Shown in pieces: positions 34,826-42,527 of a stretch of DNA of 64,000 nt (positions are counted from its first letter, which is position 1; each line of letters begins with the position of its first letter). Source of the stretch: Microtetraspora glauca (GTDB taxonomy: Bacteria; Actinomycetota; Actinomycetes; Streptomycetales; Streptomycetaceae); NCBI GenBank assembly GCA_000721275.1, contig JOFO01000010.1, positions 62,001 to 126,000 on the forward strand, in the 5' to 3' direction. The notes under the pieces were generated by a model. The model ran no database searches. It was not told where the DNA came from and worked only from the letters and a program-made list of their open reading frames with translations. The translations under genes and the position numbers were made by a program.

Positions 34826-34852
34826 CCGCCCCCGGGTGACCGGGGGCGGTTT
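34826..34852 (+). terminator. Intrinsic terminator after the Ere-family gene
   Basis: A 10-bp perfect GC stem (34826-34835 with 34840-34849) with a 4-nt loop is followed by TTT. It lies 10 bp after the stop. Confidence 0.8.
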
Positions 34853-34959
34853 CCGGCCGCCCCCGGAGGTCTGACGGCGGGCGGATCCGGGCATGCTGCC
34901 CAGGGGTTGCGGGACGCGGACCCCTGGGCGCTTCCTCGACGGGGAGGGACGGGCGGGCC

Positions 34960-36180
34960 GTGAACGGGATGAGTGTGGATCCGTACCGGGAGATCGTCTT
35001 CGACAAGGACGGGGACGGTCCGGCCGGGCAGGCGGCCGAACTGGTCGCGCTCGCGCGGCGCGGGGTGACCGATCTGGTGGTGTTCGCGCACGGCTGGAAC
35101 AACGCGCCGTCCGGTGCCACCCGGCTGTACTCCGACTTCTTCGCGCCCTTCCCCGGGCTGCTGGCCCCGGGCGTGGAGGCGGGCTACGCGGGCGTGGTGT
35201 GGCCCTCGATGATGTTCACGGACGAGCCGGTGCCGGACTTCCGGGCGCTGGTGACCACGCTGCCGGAGAAGGAGCGGACGATCGTCCGGCTCACCGAGCT
35301 GGTGGCGCTCGCCCCGGCCGGGGCGGAGGCGTTCGCGGAGTTCGGGGCGCTGCTGCGGGAGCTGGCGGACGTGGGCGCGGAGGACGGCGGGCCGGGCCTC
35401 ACCGACGCCGGCCGGGCCGTGCCGGACTTCCTGCTCGCCGATCCGGTGGAGACCTGCGCCCTGTTCACCGGGGCGCTGGAGGACGAGGTGCCGGAGGCGC
35501 TGCTCGGGGACGGGCTCGGCCGGCTGTGGAAGGGCGGGCGGGAGGCGCTGCGGCAGACCGCGTACTACGTGATGAAGAAGCGGGCGGGGCTGGTCGGCGA
35601 GCGGGGGCTGGGGCCGCTCCTCGCCGACGTGGCACGGGCCGCGCCGGGGCTGCGGGTGCACCTGGTGGGGCACAGCATGGGCGCCCGGCTGGTGGCCCAC
35701 GCGCTGCGCGGGCTGCCGGGGGCGCTGCGGCCGGTCCGTTCGCTGACGCTGCTCCAGGGCGCCTTCTCGCACTACGCGTTCGCGGCCCGGCTGCCGCACG
35801 ACCGGGACCGGTCGGGGGCGCTGCGGGACATGCAGCTGCGGGTGCGGGGGCCGGTGGTGGCCTGTCACTCGCGGCACGACGCCGCCCTCGGGCTGCTGTA
35901 CCCGCTGGCCTCGCGGGCCGCCCGGGACTCGGCGTCGCTGCTGGAGGCGCCGGCGCGGCTGGTGGCGCGCGACCCGCGGTGGGGGGCGATCGGCTGGGAC
36001 GGCGTCCAGGGCGTGCCGGGGGCGGCGCGGCGGACGCTGGCGACGGTGCTGCGGGACGGGGTTCCGGCCTCCGGGTGCGTGAGCGTGGACGTGGCGGACG
36101 TGGTGCGCGCGCACGGCGACGTCCGGCGGCCGGAGCTGGCCGGGGTGGTGGTGTCGGCGGCCCGGATCGGGCGCCGGTAG
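34960..36180 (+). CDS. Alpha/beta-hydrolase-fold protein
   Basis: A 406-residue cytosolic hydrolase-like protein. An early oxyanion-region motif VVFAHGWNN is near residues 40-48 and the nucleophile elbow GHSMG at 237-241. A large insertion (about 75-215) separates them. Candidate acid and histidine residues lie in the segment ACHSRHDAALG. It is often annotated vaguely in Streptomyces; the substrate is unknown. The GTG at 34960 follows GGGGAGGGA, and an ATG three codons later is possible. No signal peptide is seen. A hairpin follows. Confidence 0.78.
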   Translation: MNGMSVDPYREIVFDKDGDGPAGQAAELVALARRGVTDLVVFAHGWNNAPSGATRLYSDFFAPFPGLLAPGVEAGYAGVVWPSMMFTDEPVPDFRALVTTLPEKERTIVRLTELVALAPAGAEAFAEFGALLRELADVGAEDGGPGLTDAGRAVPDFLLADPVETCALFTGALEDEVPEALLGDGLGRLWKGGREALRQTAYYVMKKRAGLVGERGLGPLLADVARAAPGLRVHLVGHSMGARLVAHALRGLPGALRPVRSLTLLQGAFSHYAFAARLPHDRDRSGALRDMQLRVRGPVVACHSRHDAALGLLYPLASRAARDSASLLEAPARLVARDPRWGAIGWDGVQGVPGAARRTLATVLRDGVPASGCVSVDVADVVRAHGDVRRPELAGVVVSAARIGRR

Positions 36181-36195
36181 CGCGCGGTCCGGGTG

Positions 36196-36217
36196 GCGTC
36201 TTCTCGCCAGAAGGCGC
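36196..36217 (+). terminator. Hairpin after the alpha/beta-hydrolase gene
   Basis: A 9-bp stem with one G-T pair and loop CGCC lies 16 bp past the stop. Confidence 0.6.
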
Positions 36218-36319
36218 TCGTTCCCGCTCCGGGCGGAACACGGCGGCGCCGCCGTTCGTCCCTCTGGTACCGCGGATGCGCGAAGGACCGCGAAGGACCA
36301 GCGACGGAGGTGGCGAGCG

Positions 36320-36913
36320 ATGGCCGGTTTCCGGAGTCTCGCGAGACAGGTGCGCGATCAGGGGTGCGACACGGCGCTGCGCAGATACTCGCTGCGCAAG
36401 TGCCTGGAGCGGTTCGCCCCCTACGGGCACCGGGCGACCTGGGACCACCTGTGCCGCAGGCACGGGTTCGGGCCCGACGACCGGGAGCTCGATCCGGCGC
36501 GGCTGGTGGCCGCCCTGGAGGAGCTGGAGGAGGCGCGGACGGTCTGGCTGGCGTACGAGCGGGAGTTCGCCGCCCGGCGCCGGCGCGAGAAGCACGGCGG
36601 GCTGCGGACCCTGGGGGCGCCGGACGACTGGCACCGGTCGGTGTGGGGCGGGAACGGCGTGGTGCGCTGCGGCGACCCGGCGGTCCACCCGACGGATCCG
36701 CTGCCGGTGGTGGTGCGGCGGCTGGTCACGGCGCTGCGGGACGCGCCGGGCGAGGCGTGCCCGGTCTGCGCGGGGGCGCGGATCACGTGGGGCGGCGCGT
36801 ACGGGCCGGTGTGCGCGGACTGCGGCGTCGAGGTGCCCCGGGCGGTCCTCACGCCGGGAGCGCTGGCCCGGGCCCGGGAGGTGCGCGACCGTCCGCTGGT
36901 GCCCGCGGCGTGA
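36320..36913 (+). CDS. Hypothetical zinc-ribbon protein
   Basis: A 197-residue protein I do not recognise. The N-terminal two-thirds is helical and charged (ALRRYSLRKCLERF, AALEELEEARTVWLAYEREF). Near the C-terminus CPVC (about 152-155) and CADC (about 170-173) form a four-cysteine zinc ribbon. ATG 36320 has GGAGG upstream. Its TGA overlaps the GTG of the following BKACE-like gene as GTGA, so the two proteins are made together. The combination of a zinc ribbon and a helical hairpin suggests binding to nucleic acid or protein, but no function is claimed. Confidence 0.75.
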   Translation: MAGFRSLARQVRDQGCDTALRRYSLRKCLERFAPYGHRATWDHLCRRHGFGPDDRELDPARLVAALEELEEARTVWLAYEREFAARRRREKHGGLRTLGAPDDWHRSVWGGNGVVRCGDPAVHPTDPLPVVVRRLVTALRDAPGEACPVCAGARITWGGAYGPVCADCGVEVPRAVLTPGALARAREVRDRPLVPAA

Positions 36914-37644
36914 CCCGGCCGGCGGCGGTGCCGCCGCTCCTGGCGGCGCTGAACGGCGCCCGGGGGCCGGCGGAGGCCGCGGGGGTGCCGCGTGATCCGG
37001 CGGCGCTCGCCGAGGCCGCGGCGGAGGCGGTGGCGGCGGGGGCCCGCGAGGTGCGGATCCGGCCCCGGACGCCCTGCGGCGGCGGTTCGCTCTCGCCCCG
37101 CGTGGTGGGGCCCGCGCTGACGGCGGTGCGGGAGCGCGTCCGCGTACCGGTGTCGGTGCCGGTGGACGCGTGGGCCGAGCCCGATCCGGAGCGGCGGGTG
37201 GCCCGGATCCGGTCCTGGGAGGTCCTGCCGGACCTGGCGTGGGTGGCGTGGGACGAGCCGGGCGCCGAGGAGACGGCGGCGGCGCTGCTGGCCCGCGGCG
37301 TGGCGGTCGAGGCGGGCCTGCGCCACGGCACGAGCGGTGCGGCCCGGTTCGCGCGCTCACCGCTGGCGGGGCGGGTGCGGCGGATCGCGGCGGAGGCGGG
37401 CGGCGAGCCGGACGGCCGGGCCGGTGGCGGCGTACGCGCTCCGCTGGACGGGCTCGGCGGCCCCGGCGGGCCGTCCGTGCTGGTGTACGGGACGGGCGCG
37501 GCGGCCTGGCCCGCGCTGCGGCTGGCCCGGCGGCTGGGGGTGGCCGGCCGGATCGGCCTGGAGGACACGCTCCTGCTGCCGGACGGGACCCGCGCGGTCT
37601 CCACGGCGGAGCAGGTGCGGGCCGCGCTGGCCGGGGCCGGTTAG
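36910..37644 (+). CDS. BKACE (DUF849)-like protein lacking the metal-binding histidines
   Basis: A 244-residue TIM-barrel protein resembling beta-keto acid cleavage enzymes (3-keto-5-aminohexanoate cleavage family). Framework motifs are present: [16 protein letters not shown] near residues 44-59 and [11 protein letters not shown] near the C-terminus. In active members the first reads with H-x-H as zinc ligands; here both are arginine (VRIRPR). The conserved Glu of GLED is kept. Zinc-dependent cleavage of beta-keto acids is therefore doubtful. It begins at GTG 36910 coupled to the zinc-ribbon gene and overlaps the end of soxR by 4 bp. The family call is from memory. Confidence 0.7.
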   Translation: MTRPAAVPPLLAALNGARGPAEAAGVPRDPAALAEAAAEAVAAGAREVRIRPRTPCGGGSLSPRVVGPALTAVRERVRVPVSVPVDAWAEPDPERRVARIRSWEVLPDLAWVAWDEPGAEETAAALLARGVAVEAGLRHGTSGAARFARSPLAGRVRRIAAEAGGEPDGRAGGGVRAPLDGLGGPGGPSVLVYGTGAAAWPALRLARRLGVAGRIGLEDTLLLPDGTRAVSTAEQVRAALAGAG

Positions 37645-38117
37645 GAGGTCTCGTCGGTGTCGCGGCGCAGCGGCAGCAGCCGGGAGCCGGCCATGCGGGC
37701 GCCGAAGGCGTCGTCGGGGTTGGAGAGGACGCAGGTCTCCAGGGAGAGGCAGCCGCAGCCGATGCAGTCCGTCAGGTGGTCCCGCAGCCGGCCGAGCTGC
37801 GTGATGCGGTCGTCGAGTTCGGCCCGCCAGGTGGCGGAGAGCCGGGACCAGTCCTCGCGGGTGGGGGTCCGCTCCTCGGGCAGCTCGGCGAGCGCGTCGC
37901 GGATGGTCGCGAGCGGGATGCCGACGCGCTGGGCGGCCCTGATGAAGGCGACCCGGCGCAGCGCGTCGCGCCCGTAACGGCGCTGGTTGCCGGTGGTGCG
38001 CCGGCTGCTGATGAGGCCCTTCGCCTCGTAGAAGTGCAGGGCGGAGACGGCCGCGCCGCTGCGGGCGGAGAGCTGGCCGACGGTGAGCTCGTGGATCTTC
38101 TCTGGAATCTGCGGCAC
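37641..38117 (-). CDS. soxR: Redox-sensitive MerR-family activator SoxR
   Basis: A 158-residue MerR-type regulator with a [2Fe-2S] cluster motif: Cys118, Cys121, Cys123 and Cys129 (C-x2-C-x-C-x5-C). The winged helix-turn-helix is at about 10-50 with [19 protein letters not shown], followed by a coiled-coil dimer helix. In streptomycetes SoxR senses redox-cycling pigments such as actinorhodin and activates detoxifying enzymes elsewhere in the genome. ATG 38117 is chosen by family alignment. It is divergent from maoC with a 106-bp intergenic region. The stop overlaps the convergent BKACE-like gene. Confidence 0.95.
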   Translation of the reverse strand: MPQIPEKIHELTVGQLSARSGAAVSALHFYEAKGLISSRRTTGNQRRYGRDALRRVAFIRAAQRVGIPLATIRDALAELPEERTPTREDWSRLSATWRAELDDRITQLGRLRDHLTDCIGCGCLSLETCVLSNPDDAFGARMAGSRLLPLRRDTDETS

Positions 38118-38164
38118 CCCTCGAACCCTACTGGTCCGTTGACAGCGCGATCCTCACCCCACAT

Positions 38165-38181
38165 GCTGAGCAAGCGCTTAG
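38165..38181. promoter_or_regulatory. TetR-type box GCTGAGCAAGCGCTTAG upstream of maoC
   Basis: Imperfect palindrome CTNAGC-N4-GCTNAG. An identical 17-mer occurs at 39416-39432 upstream of the neighbouring tetR. It lies 42 bp before the maoC start. Confidence 0.72.
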
Positions 38182-38223
38182 GTACAGACCGTTGGGTATG
38201 TCGTTCGAGAAGGGACCAGGGAC

Positions 38224-38685
38224 ATGGCCGAGCCGAGGATCTTCACCTCCGCCGAGGAACTGCGCGCGGGGGTCGGCGAGCAGCTGGGGCACAGCGACTG
38301 GCTGGAGGTCGACCAGAAGCGGATCGACCTGTTCGCCGAGGCCACCGGCGACCACCAGTGGATCCACGTGGACCCGGAGCGCGCCGCGTCGGGCCCCTTC
38401 GGCAGCACGATCGCGCACGGCTATCTGACCCTGTCGCTGCTGCCGCTCTTCGTGCCGCAGGTGCTGCGGGTGGAGGGCATGAAGATGGGCCTCAACTACG
38501 GCACGGAGAAGGTGCGTTTCCCCGCGCCCGTGCCGGTCGGCTCGCGGCTGCGCGCGACGGCGGTCCTGACGAAGGTGGAGGAGGCCGGCGGCGGGGTCCA
38601 GGTCACCGCGAAGGTGACCGTGGAACGCGAGGGCGGCGACAAGCCGGTGTGCGTCGCCGAGTCGGTCTCGCGCTACTACTTCTGA
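38224..38685 (+). CDS. MaoC-family (R)-specific enoyl-CoA hydratase
   Basis: A 153-residue hot-dog-fold hydratase that adds water to trans-2-enoyl-CoA. The hydratase-2 motif is seen as ATGDHQWIHVDPERA followed by FGSTIAHGYL (about 41-72), with the catalytic Asp and His in place. A function in beta-oxidation or in supplying (R)-3-hydroxyacyl units is expected. ATG 38224 follows AGGGA. It is flanked by the tetR gene convergently downstream, and both promoters carry the same 17-bp box, so the TetR very probably controls it. Confidence 0.92.
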   Translation: MAEPRIFTSAEELRAGVGEQLGHSDWLEVDQKRIDLFAEATGDHQWIHVDPERAASGPFGSTIAHGYLTLSLLPLFVPQVLRVEGMKMGLNYGTEKVRFPAPVPVGSRLRATAVLTKVEEAGGGVQVTAKVTVEREGGDKPVCVAESVSRYYF

Positions 38686-38739
38686 GCCGCTGCCGCTTCC
38701 GAGCCGCTGCTGCCCCTGGGCCGCCGCCGCTCCGGGCCG

Positions 38740-39369
38740 CTACCGCGCCCGGTACCCCACCATGCGGAGCACGAGGTCGGCGTAGAAGGCGCCGACCTCG
38801 TCGGGCGTCCGGCGGCCCTGGACGTTGAACCAGCGGGCCACGTCGATGCAGAGCGACAGCACGGCGACGGTGGTGCCGGCCGGGTCCGCCACGTCGAACT
38901 CGTCGGCCGCCACGCCCTCCTCGATGATCCGGCGCACGGTCCCCTCGGTCTCGCGGCGCAGCTCGACGATCTCGGCGCGATGCTCGGGGCCGAGCGCGTC
39001 CAGCTCGTACTGGACGACCCGGGCGGTGGTGTGGCGCTCGGCGTGCCAGCGGACGAAGGAGCGGACGGCGTCGGCCAGCCGCTCGGAGGGCGCGCCGTCG
39101 CGGAGCTCGGCGGCGCGGAGGATCTCCAGCGCCCGGTCGTGGCCGATCCGGCTGATCCGGTGGAGCAGCTCTTCCTTGGTCTTGTAGTGGATGTAGAGCG
39201 CGGCGGGGCTCATCCCGGCGCGGCCGGCGATGTCGCGGGTGGTGGTGGCGTGGTAGCCGCGTTCGGCGAACGCCTCGACGGCCGCGACGAGCAGCCTCCG
39301 GGCGGCCTCGGGCGCGACCTCGCCCCAGGTCACGTCCTCGCCGCCGGGCGTCTGCTCCGCCGTGCTCAT
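38740..39369 (-). CDS. TetR-family regulator of maoC and itself
   Basis: A 209-residue repressor. The helix-turn-helix at about 25-70 contains TRDIAGRAGMSPAALYIHYKTKEEL. The C-terminal domain (about 90-209) is helical. ATG 39369 follows GGAGGAG; an upstream in-frame start at 39411 lacks support. The 17-bp box identical to that before maoC lies 47-63 bp upstream of the start, so autoregulation and control of maoC are both indicated. A fatty acyl-CoA ligand is a reasonable guess. Confidence 0.9.
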   Translation of the reverse strand: MSTAEQTPGGEDVTWGEVAPEAARRLLVAAVEAFAERGYHATTTRDIAGRAGMSPAALYIHYKTKEELLHRISRIGHDRALEILRAAELRDGAPSERLADAVRSFVRWHAERHTTARVVQYELDALGPEHRAEIVELRRETEGTVRRIIEEGVAADEFDVADPAGTTVAVLSLCIDVARWFNVQGRRTPDEVGAFYADLVLRMVGYRAR

Positions 39370-39415
39370 CCCACACTCCTCCTCGGACCGGTCAGGACGA
39401 ACACCATACAACGAA

Positions 39416-39432
39416 GCTGAGCAAGCGCTTAG
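39416..39432. promoter_or_regulatory. TetR-type box upstream of its own tetR gene
   Basis: GCTGAGCAAGCGCTTAG is identical over 17 bp to 38165-38181, at similar spacing to the respective start codon (47 against 42 bp). Confidence 0.72.
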
Positions 39433-39466
39433 AGATCGCCGGCCGCCGGACTCCCCGCGGCGGGGC

Positions 39467-39757
39467 TCAGAGCTTCTGCTGGAAGGGGTCGTGCTCGGCC
39501 AGGAGCTTTTCCAGGCGGGCCTGGTCCACCCGGCTGACGATCCGCTCGGTCTCCTGCCGGTCGCGGACCACCTTGGCGAGGGTGAAGGCCGAGGTCGTGA
39601 GGTAGAGGACGGAGACCGCGAGGAAGGCGCGTACCCAGGCGCTGGCCTCCAGCTGGTAGATCCCGATCGCGACGGCGGCGAGGGCGATCGCGAAGGAGAT
39701 GACGGCCTGCGCGTGGTAGGCGCTGGTGTTCTGCTGCTTGACCTGTGACTCGCTCAT
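39467..39757 (-). CDS. YiaA/YiaB-family two-helix-domain membrane protein
   Basis: A 96-residue inner-membrane protein. Residues 12-30 (AQAVISFAIALAAVAIGIY) and 38-57 form two hydrophobic helices of the YiaAB type. The tail is charged and cytoplasmic (KVVRDRQETERIVSRVDQ). The function of the family is unknown. ATG 39757 is the clear start. The gene lies between the tetR box and the acyl-CoA dehydrogenase terminator and appears to be its own transcript. Confidence 0.85.
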   Translation of the reverse strand: MSESQVKQQNTSAYHAQAVISFAIALAAVAIGIYQLEASAWVRAFLAVSVLYLTTSAFTLAKVVRDRQETERIVSRVDQARLEKLLAEHDPFQQKL

Positions 39758-39769
39758 GCGCAAAGCATC

Positions 39770-39799
39770 GGGCGGATGTGGCGCCCGCCACATCCGCCC
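39770..39799 (-). terminator. Hairpin downstream of the acyl-CoA dehydrogenase gene
   Basis: A perfect 12-bp stem (39770-39781 with 39788-39799) with a 6-nt loop lies 31 bp past the stop. Confidence 0.7.
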
Positions 39800-39829
39800 G
39801 GATACTCAGACGCGCCTGGGGCGCGGGGC

Positions 39830-40981
39830 TCAGAAGGCGGAGACCCCGGTGAGCGCGCGGCCGATGATGAGCTTCTGGATCTGGCTGGTGCCCTCGTAGA
39901 GGGTCATCACGCGAGCGTCCCGCACCAGCTTGCCGACGGGGTACTCGTCGATGTAGCCGTAGCCGCCGAAGACCTGGAGGGCGTTGTTCGCGGACCGGAC
40001 GGCGGCCTCGGAGGCGTACAGCTTCGCCTGGGAGGCGGCGGTGGCGAACTCCTCGCCCCGGTCGATCAGGTCGGCGACCCGCCAGGTCAGCAGCCGGGCC
40101 GCGTCCACGTCGACGGCGATGTCGCTGATGAGCTCCTGCACGAGCTGGTACGAGGCGATGGGCCTGCCGAACTGCTCGCGCTCCCCCGCGTACCGCACGG
40201 CGGCGTCGAGCGCGGCCCGGGCGATGCCGACGCAGCCGGCCGCGACCGACATCCGGCCCTTGGCGAGCGCGGACATCGCCACGGAGAAGCCCTTGCCCTC
40301 GGGGCCGAGCATCGCGGAGGCCGGGACGCGCACGCCCTCCAGGGCCAGTTCGGCGGTGGGCTGGCCGCGCAGGCCGAGCTTGCCGTGGACGGTGCGGCGG
40401 GTGAGGCCGGGGGTGTCGGTGGGGACGAGGAAGGCGGAGACGCCCTTGTGGCCGGGGGCGTCGCCGGTCCGGGCGAAGAGCAGGACGACGTCGGCCCAGG
40501 TGCCGTTGGTGATGAACATCTTGGCGCCGTCGATCACGTAGTCGCCGCCGTCGCGGACGGCCCGCGTGCTGAGGCTGCCCGCGTCGGAGCCGGTGCCGGG
40601 CTCGGTGAGGCCGAAGCAGCCGAGGGCGTCGCCGGAGGCGAGCCGCGGCAGCCAGGCCCGCTTCTGCTCCTCGCTCCCCCAGGCGGCGACGGTCTTGGCG
40701 ACGAGGCCGAGCGAGACGGAGACGATGCCGCGCACGGAGGAGTCGCCGCGCCCCAGCTCCTCGGTGACGAGGCAGTACGCCAGGTGGTCGCCGCCGGAAC
40801 CGCCGTACTCCTCCGGGATCGTGAGCCCGAGGAAGCCGACCGCGCCGAGCTTCTCGACGATGCCCCGGTCCACCTCCTCGGCGCGGTCCCAGGCGGTGGC
40901 GTACGGGGTGACCTCACGGGCGACGAAGTCCTCGGCGAGCCGCCGGACGTCCTCCTGCTCCTCGCTCAGCGCCAGATCCAC
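39830..40981 (-). CDS. Acyl-CoA dehydrogenase
   Basis: A 383-residue flavoenzyme that oxidises acyl-CoA to enoyl-CoA in the cytosol. Segments CFGLTEPGTGSDAGSL and WADVVLLFARTG mark the FAD site. The C-terminal signature GGYGYIDEYPVGKLVRDARV contains conserved FAD and substrate contacts, and the catalytic Glu is present in VMTLYEGTSQIQK. I prefer the GTG at 40981 (GAGGTG about 8 bp upstream) over the ATG at 41002, because a probable operator begins only 3 bp beyond that ATG. It is divergent from a TetR gene that shares the operator. Confidence 0.9.
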   Translation of the reverse strand: MDLALSEEQEDVRRLAEDFVAREVTPYATAWDRAEEVDRGIVEKLGAVGFLGLTIPEEYGGSGGDHLAYCLVTEELGRGDSSVRGIVSVSLGLVAKTVAAWGSEEQKRAWLPRLASGDALGCFGLTEPGTGSDAGSLSTRAVRDGGDYVIDGAKMFITNGTWADVVLLFARTGDAPGHKGVSAFLVPTDTPGLTRRTVHGKLGLRGQPTAELALEGVRVPASAMLGPEGKGFSVAMSALAKGRMSVAAGCVGIARAALDAAVRYAGEREQFGRPIASYQLVQELISDIAVDVDAARLLTWRVADLIDRGEEFATAASQAKLYASEAAVRSANNALQVFGGYGYIDEYPVGKLVRDARVMTLYEGTSQIQKLIIGRALTGVSAF

Positions 40982-41004
40982 GGTGCCACCTCGCCCCTCC
41001 ATTT

Positions 41005-41022
41005 AATTACCACTGCTAGTTT
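41005..41022. promoter_or_regulatory. Operator-like box between the acyl-CoA dehydrogenase and tetR
   Basis: The minus strand reads AAACTAGCAGTGGTAATT, an imperfect inverted repeat. It shares the AAACTAGC start and the TG/TA positions with the palindrome at 46077-46095 before the aldehyde dehydrogenase operon. Confidence 0.62.
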
Positions 41023-41048
41023 TCGAGCGCACGCCTACTATGTGCGCC

Positions 41049-41714
41049 ATGGCCCGACCGCGCAAGCCCCTGCTCAGCCGAGACCGCATCGTCGAGACGG
41101 CGGGCGCCCTCGTCGACGCGGAGGGGCTGGCCGCCCTCTCCACCCGGCGGCTCGCGGCCGAACTCGGCGTGAGCGGGCCGTCGCTCTACAACCACTTCCG
41201 CACCAAGGACGAGATCCTGGACGCGGTCGCGGACGCGGTGAGCGCCAAGATCGACCTGTCGATGTTCGAGCCCGGCGACCCGCGCGACTGGCGGACCGCG
41301 CTGCACGACTGGGCGCTCTCCTACCGGGCGGCCCTCGCCGACCATCCGCACATCGTCCCGGTCCTCGCCCAGGGTCCCGGCCGCCGCCCGGCGGGCCTCA
41401 AGGTCGCCGACGCGGTCTTCGGCGCGATGGTCCGGGCCGGCTGGCCGCCCGCCCAGGCCACCCACATCGGCGCCCTGATGCGGTACTTCGTCACCGGCTC
41501 GGCCCTCGGCTCCTTCGCGCGCGGCTTCGTCGACGACGAGACGGCGTACGACCCCGCCGACTATCCCCACCTCGGCCAGGCGCACCGCCTCGCGGAGCAC
41601 CGGGAGAAGGTCGACGAGGGCGCCTTCGCCACCGGGCTGCGGGCGCTGCTCGACGGCCTGGGCGCGCAGTACGAGGAGCGGGCCGGGCACGTTTCGGGGC
41701 GCGCCGAAACGTGA
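41049..41714 (+). CDS. TetR-family regulator
   Basis: A 221-residue regulator. The helix-turn-helix at about 10-55 contains LSTRRLAAELGVSGPSLYNHFRTKDEIL, and the C-terminal domain is TetR_C-type with a tryptophan-rich first helix. ATG 41049 is chosen: TACTAT at 41036-41041 sits at -10 spacing, so the mRNA is probably leaderless; an ATG at 41040 would overlap that hexamer. It is divergent from the acyl-CoA dehydrogenase and its box. It may also control the aldehyde/alcohol dehydrogenase operon, which has a similar box. Confidence 0.86.
   Translation: MARPRKPLLSRDRIVETAGALVDAEGLAALSTRRLAAELGVSGPSLYNHFRTKDEILDAVADAVSAKIDLSMFEPGDPRDWRTALHDWALSYRAALADHPHIVPVLAQGPGRRPAGLKVADAVFGAMVRAGWPPAQATHIGALMRYFVTGSALGSFARGFVDDETAYDPADYPHLGQAHRLAEHREKVDEGAFATGLRALLDGLGAQYEERAGHVSGRAET
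41688..41713. promoter_or_regulatory. Perfect 10-6-10 palindrome before the ArsR-type gene
   Basis: CACGTTTCGG and CCGAAACGTG flank GGCGCG. It covers the end of tetR and lies 19 bp before the ArsR-type start. It could be an operator or a small terminator. Confidence 0.55.
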
Positions 41715-41732
41715 GCGCGGGATGCTGGACCC

Positions 41733-42434
41733 ATGGGAGCCAGTGATCTCGCCGCGTTCGCGGCGCTCTTCGCGGAGGAGAGCCGGGCCGCCATGCTGCT
41801 CGCCCTGCTCGACGGACGGGCCTGGACGGCCGGCGAACTCGCCCGGCACGCGCGCGTGGCGCCGTCCACCGCGACCGAACACCTCGGGAAGCTCGTCGCG
41901 GGCGGGGTGCTCGCCGAGGAGCGGCAGGGCCGGCACCGGTACGTCCGGCTCGCCGGTCCCGGCATCGCGCAGCTCGTCGAGGAACTGGCCGCCCTCGCCG
42001 GGACCGGCCGGGACGCGCCGCCCCGGTCGCTGGCCGCCGCGAGCGCCGGGCGGGCGATGGCCCGGGGCCGCACCTGCTACGACCACCTCGCCGGGCGGCT
42101 CGGGACCGCCCTCACGGACGCGCTGACCGCGCGCGGTCTGCTGCGCCAGGACACCGGCTTCGCCCTCACGGACCGGGGCCTCGACTGGTTCGCGGGCCTC
42201 GGCGTCCCCCTCGCGCCCGCGCCGAAGGGGCGCCGGCCGCTCGCGCGCGGCTGCCTCGACTGGACCGAGCGTCGCCCGCACCTCGCGGGGATCGCCGGAG
42301 CGGCGCTCTGCGCCCACGCGCTGGACAGCGGCTGGTGCGTACGGATCGGGTCCGGGCGGGCGGTGAAGGTCACCCCGGCCGGTGAGCGGGCACTGCGGCG
42401 CGAGCTGGGGATCGAGGCGGAGTCGCTGCGCTGA
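41733..42434 (+). CDS. ArsR-type winged-helix regulator
   Basis: A 233-residue protein. The N-terminal winged helix (about 8-75) contains TAGELARHARVAPSTATEHLGKLV and a basic wing (RQGRHRYVRL). A longer C-terminal part (about 95-230) has Cys/His/Trp residues (GRTCYDHLAGRLG, RGCLDWTERRPHLAG) typical of the extended ArsR group found beside small-molecule exporters. It is followed 93 bp later by an EamA transporter, which it probably represses. A perfect palindrome precedes it and a partial copy precedes the transporter. Confidence 0.85.
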   Translation: MGASDLAAFAALFAEESRAAMLLALLDGRAWTAGELARHARVAPSTATEHLGKLVAGGVLAEERQGRHRYVRLAGPGIAQLVEELAALAGTGRDAPPRSLAAASAGRAMARGRTCYDHLAGRLGTALTDALTARGLLRQDTGFALTDRGLDWFAGLGVPLAPAPKGRRPLARGCLDWTERRPHLAGIAGAALCAHALDSGWCVRIGSGRAVKVTPAGERALRRELGIEAESLR

Positions 42435-42480
42435 GGCGGGAGGGACGAGGGGGGCGACGGGGCGAGGGGGAGCGCCCAAG

Positions 42481-42503
42481 CGAAATTGCGGCGCGGGCCG
42501 AAG
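42481..42503. promoter_or_regulatory. Possible second ArsR site upstream of the EamA gene
   Basis: On the minus strand TTCGG-N2-CGCGCCG-C-AA matches the spacing of the palindrome at 41688 (TTCGG-N2-CGCGCCG-AA) apart from one inserted base. It lies 25-47 bp before the EamA start. Confidence 0.35.
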
Positions 42504-42527
42504 GGTGCCGGTCCTACCGTCGGGGGC

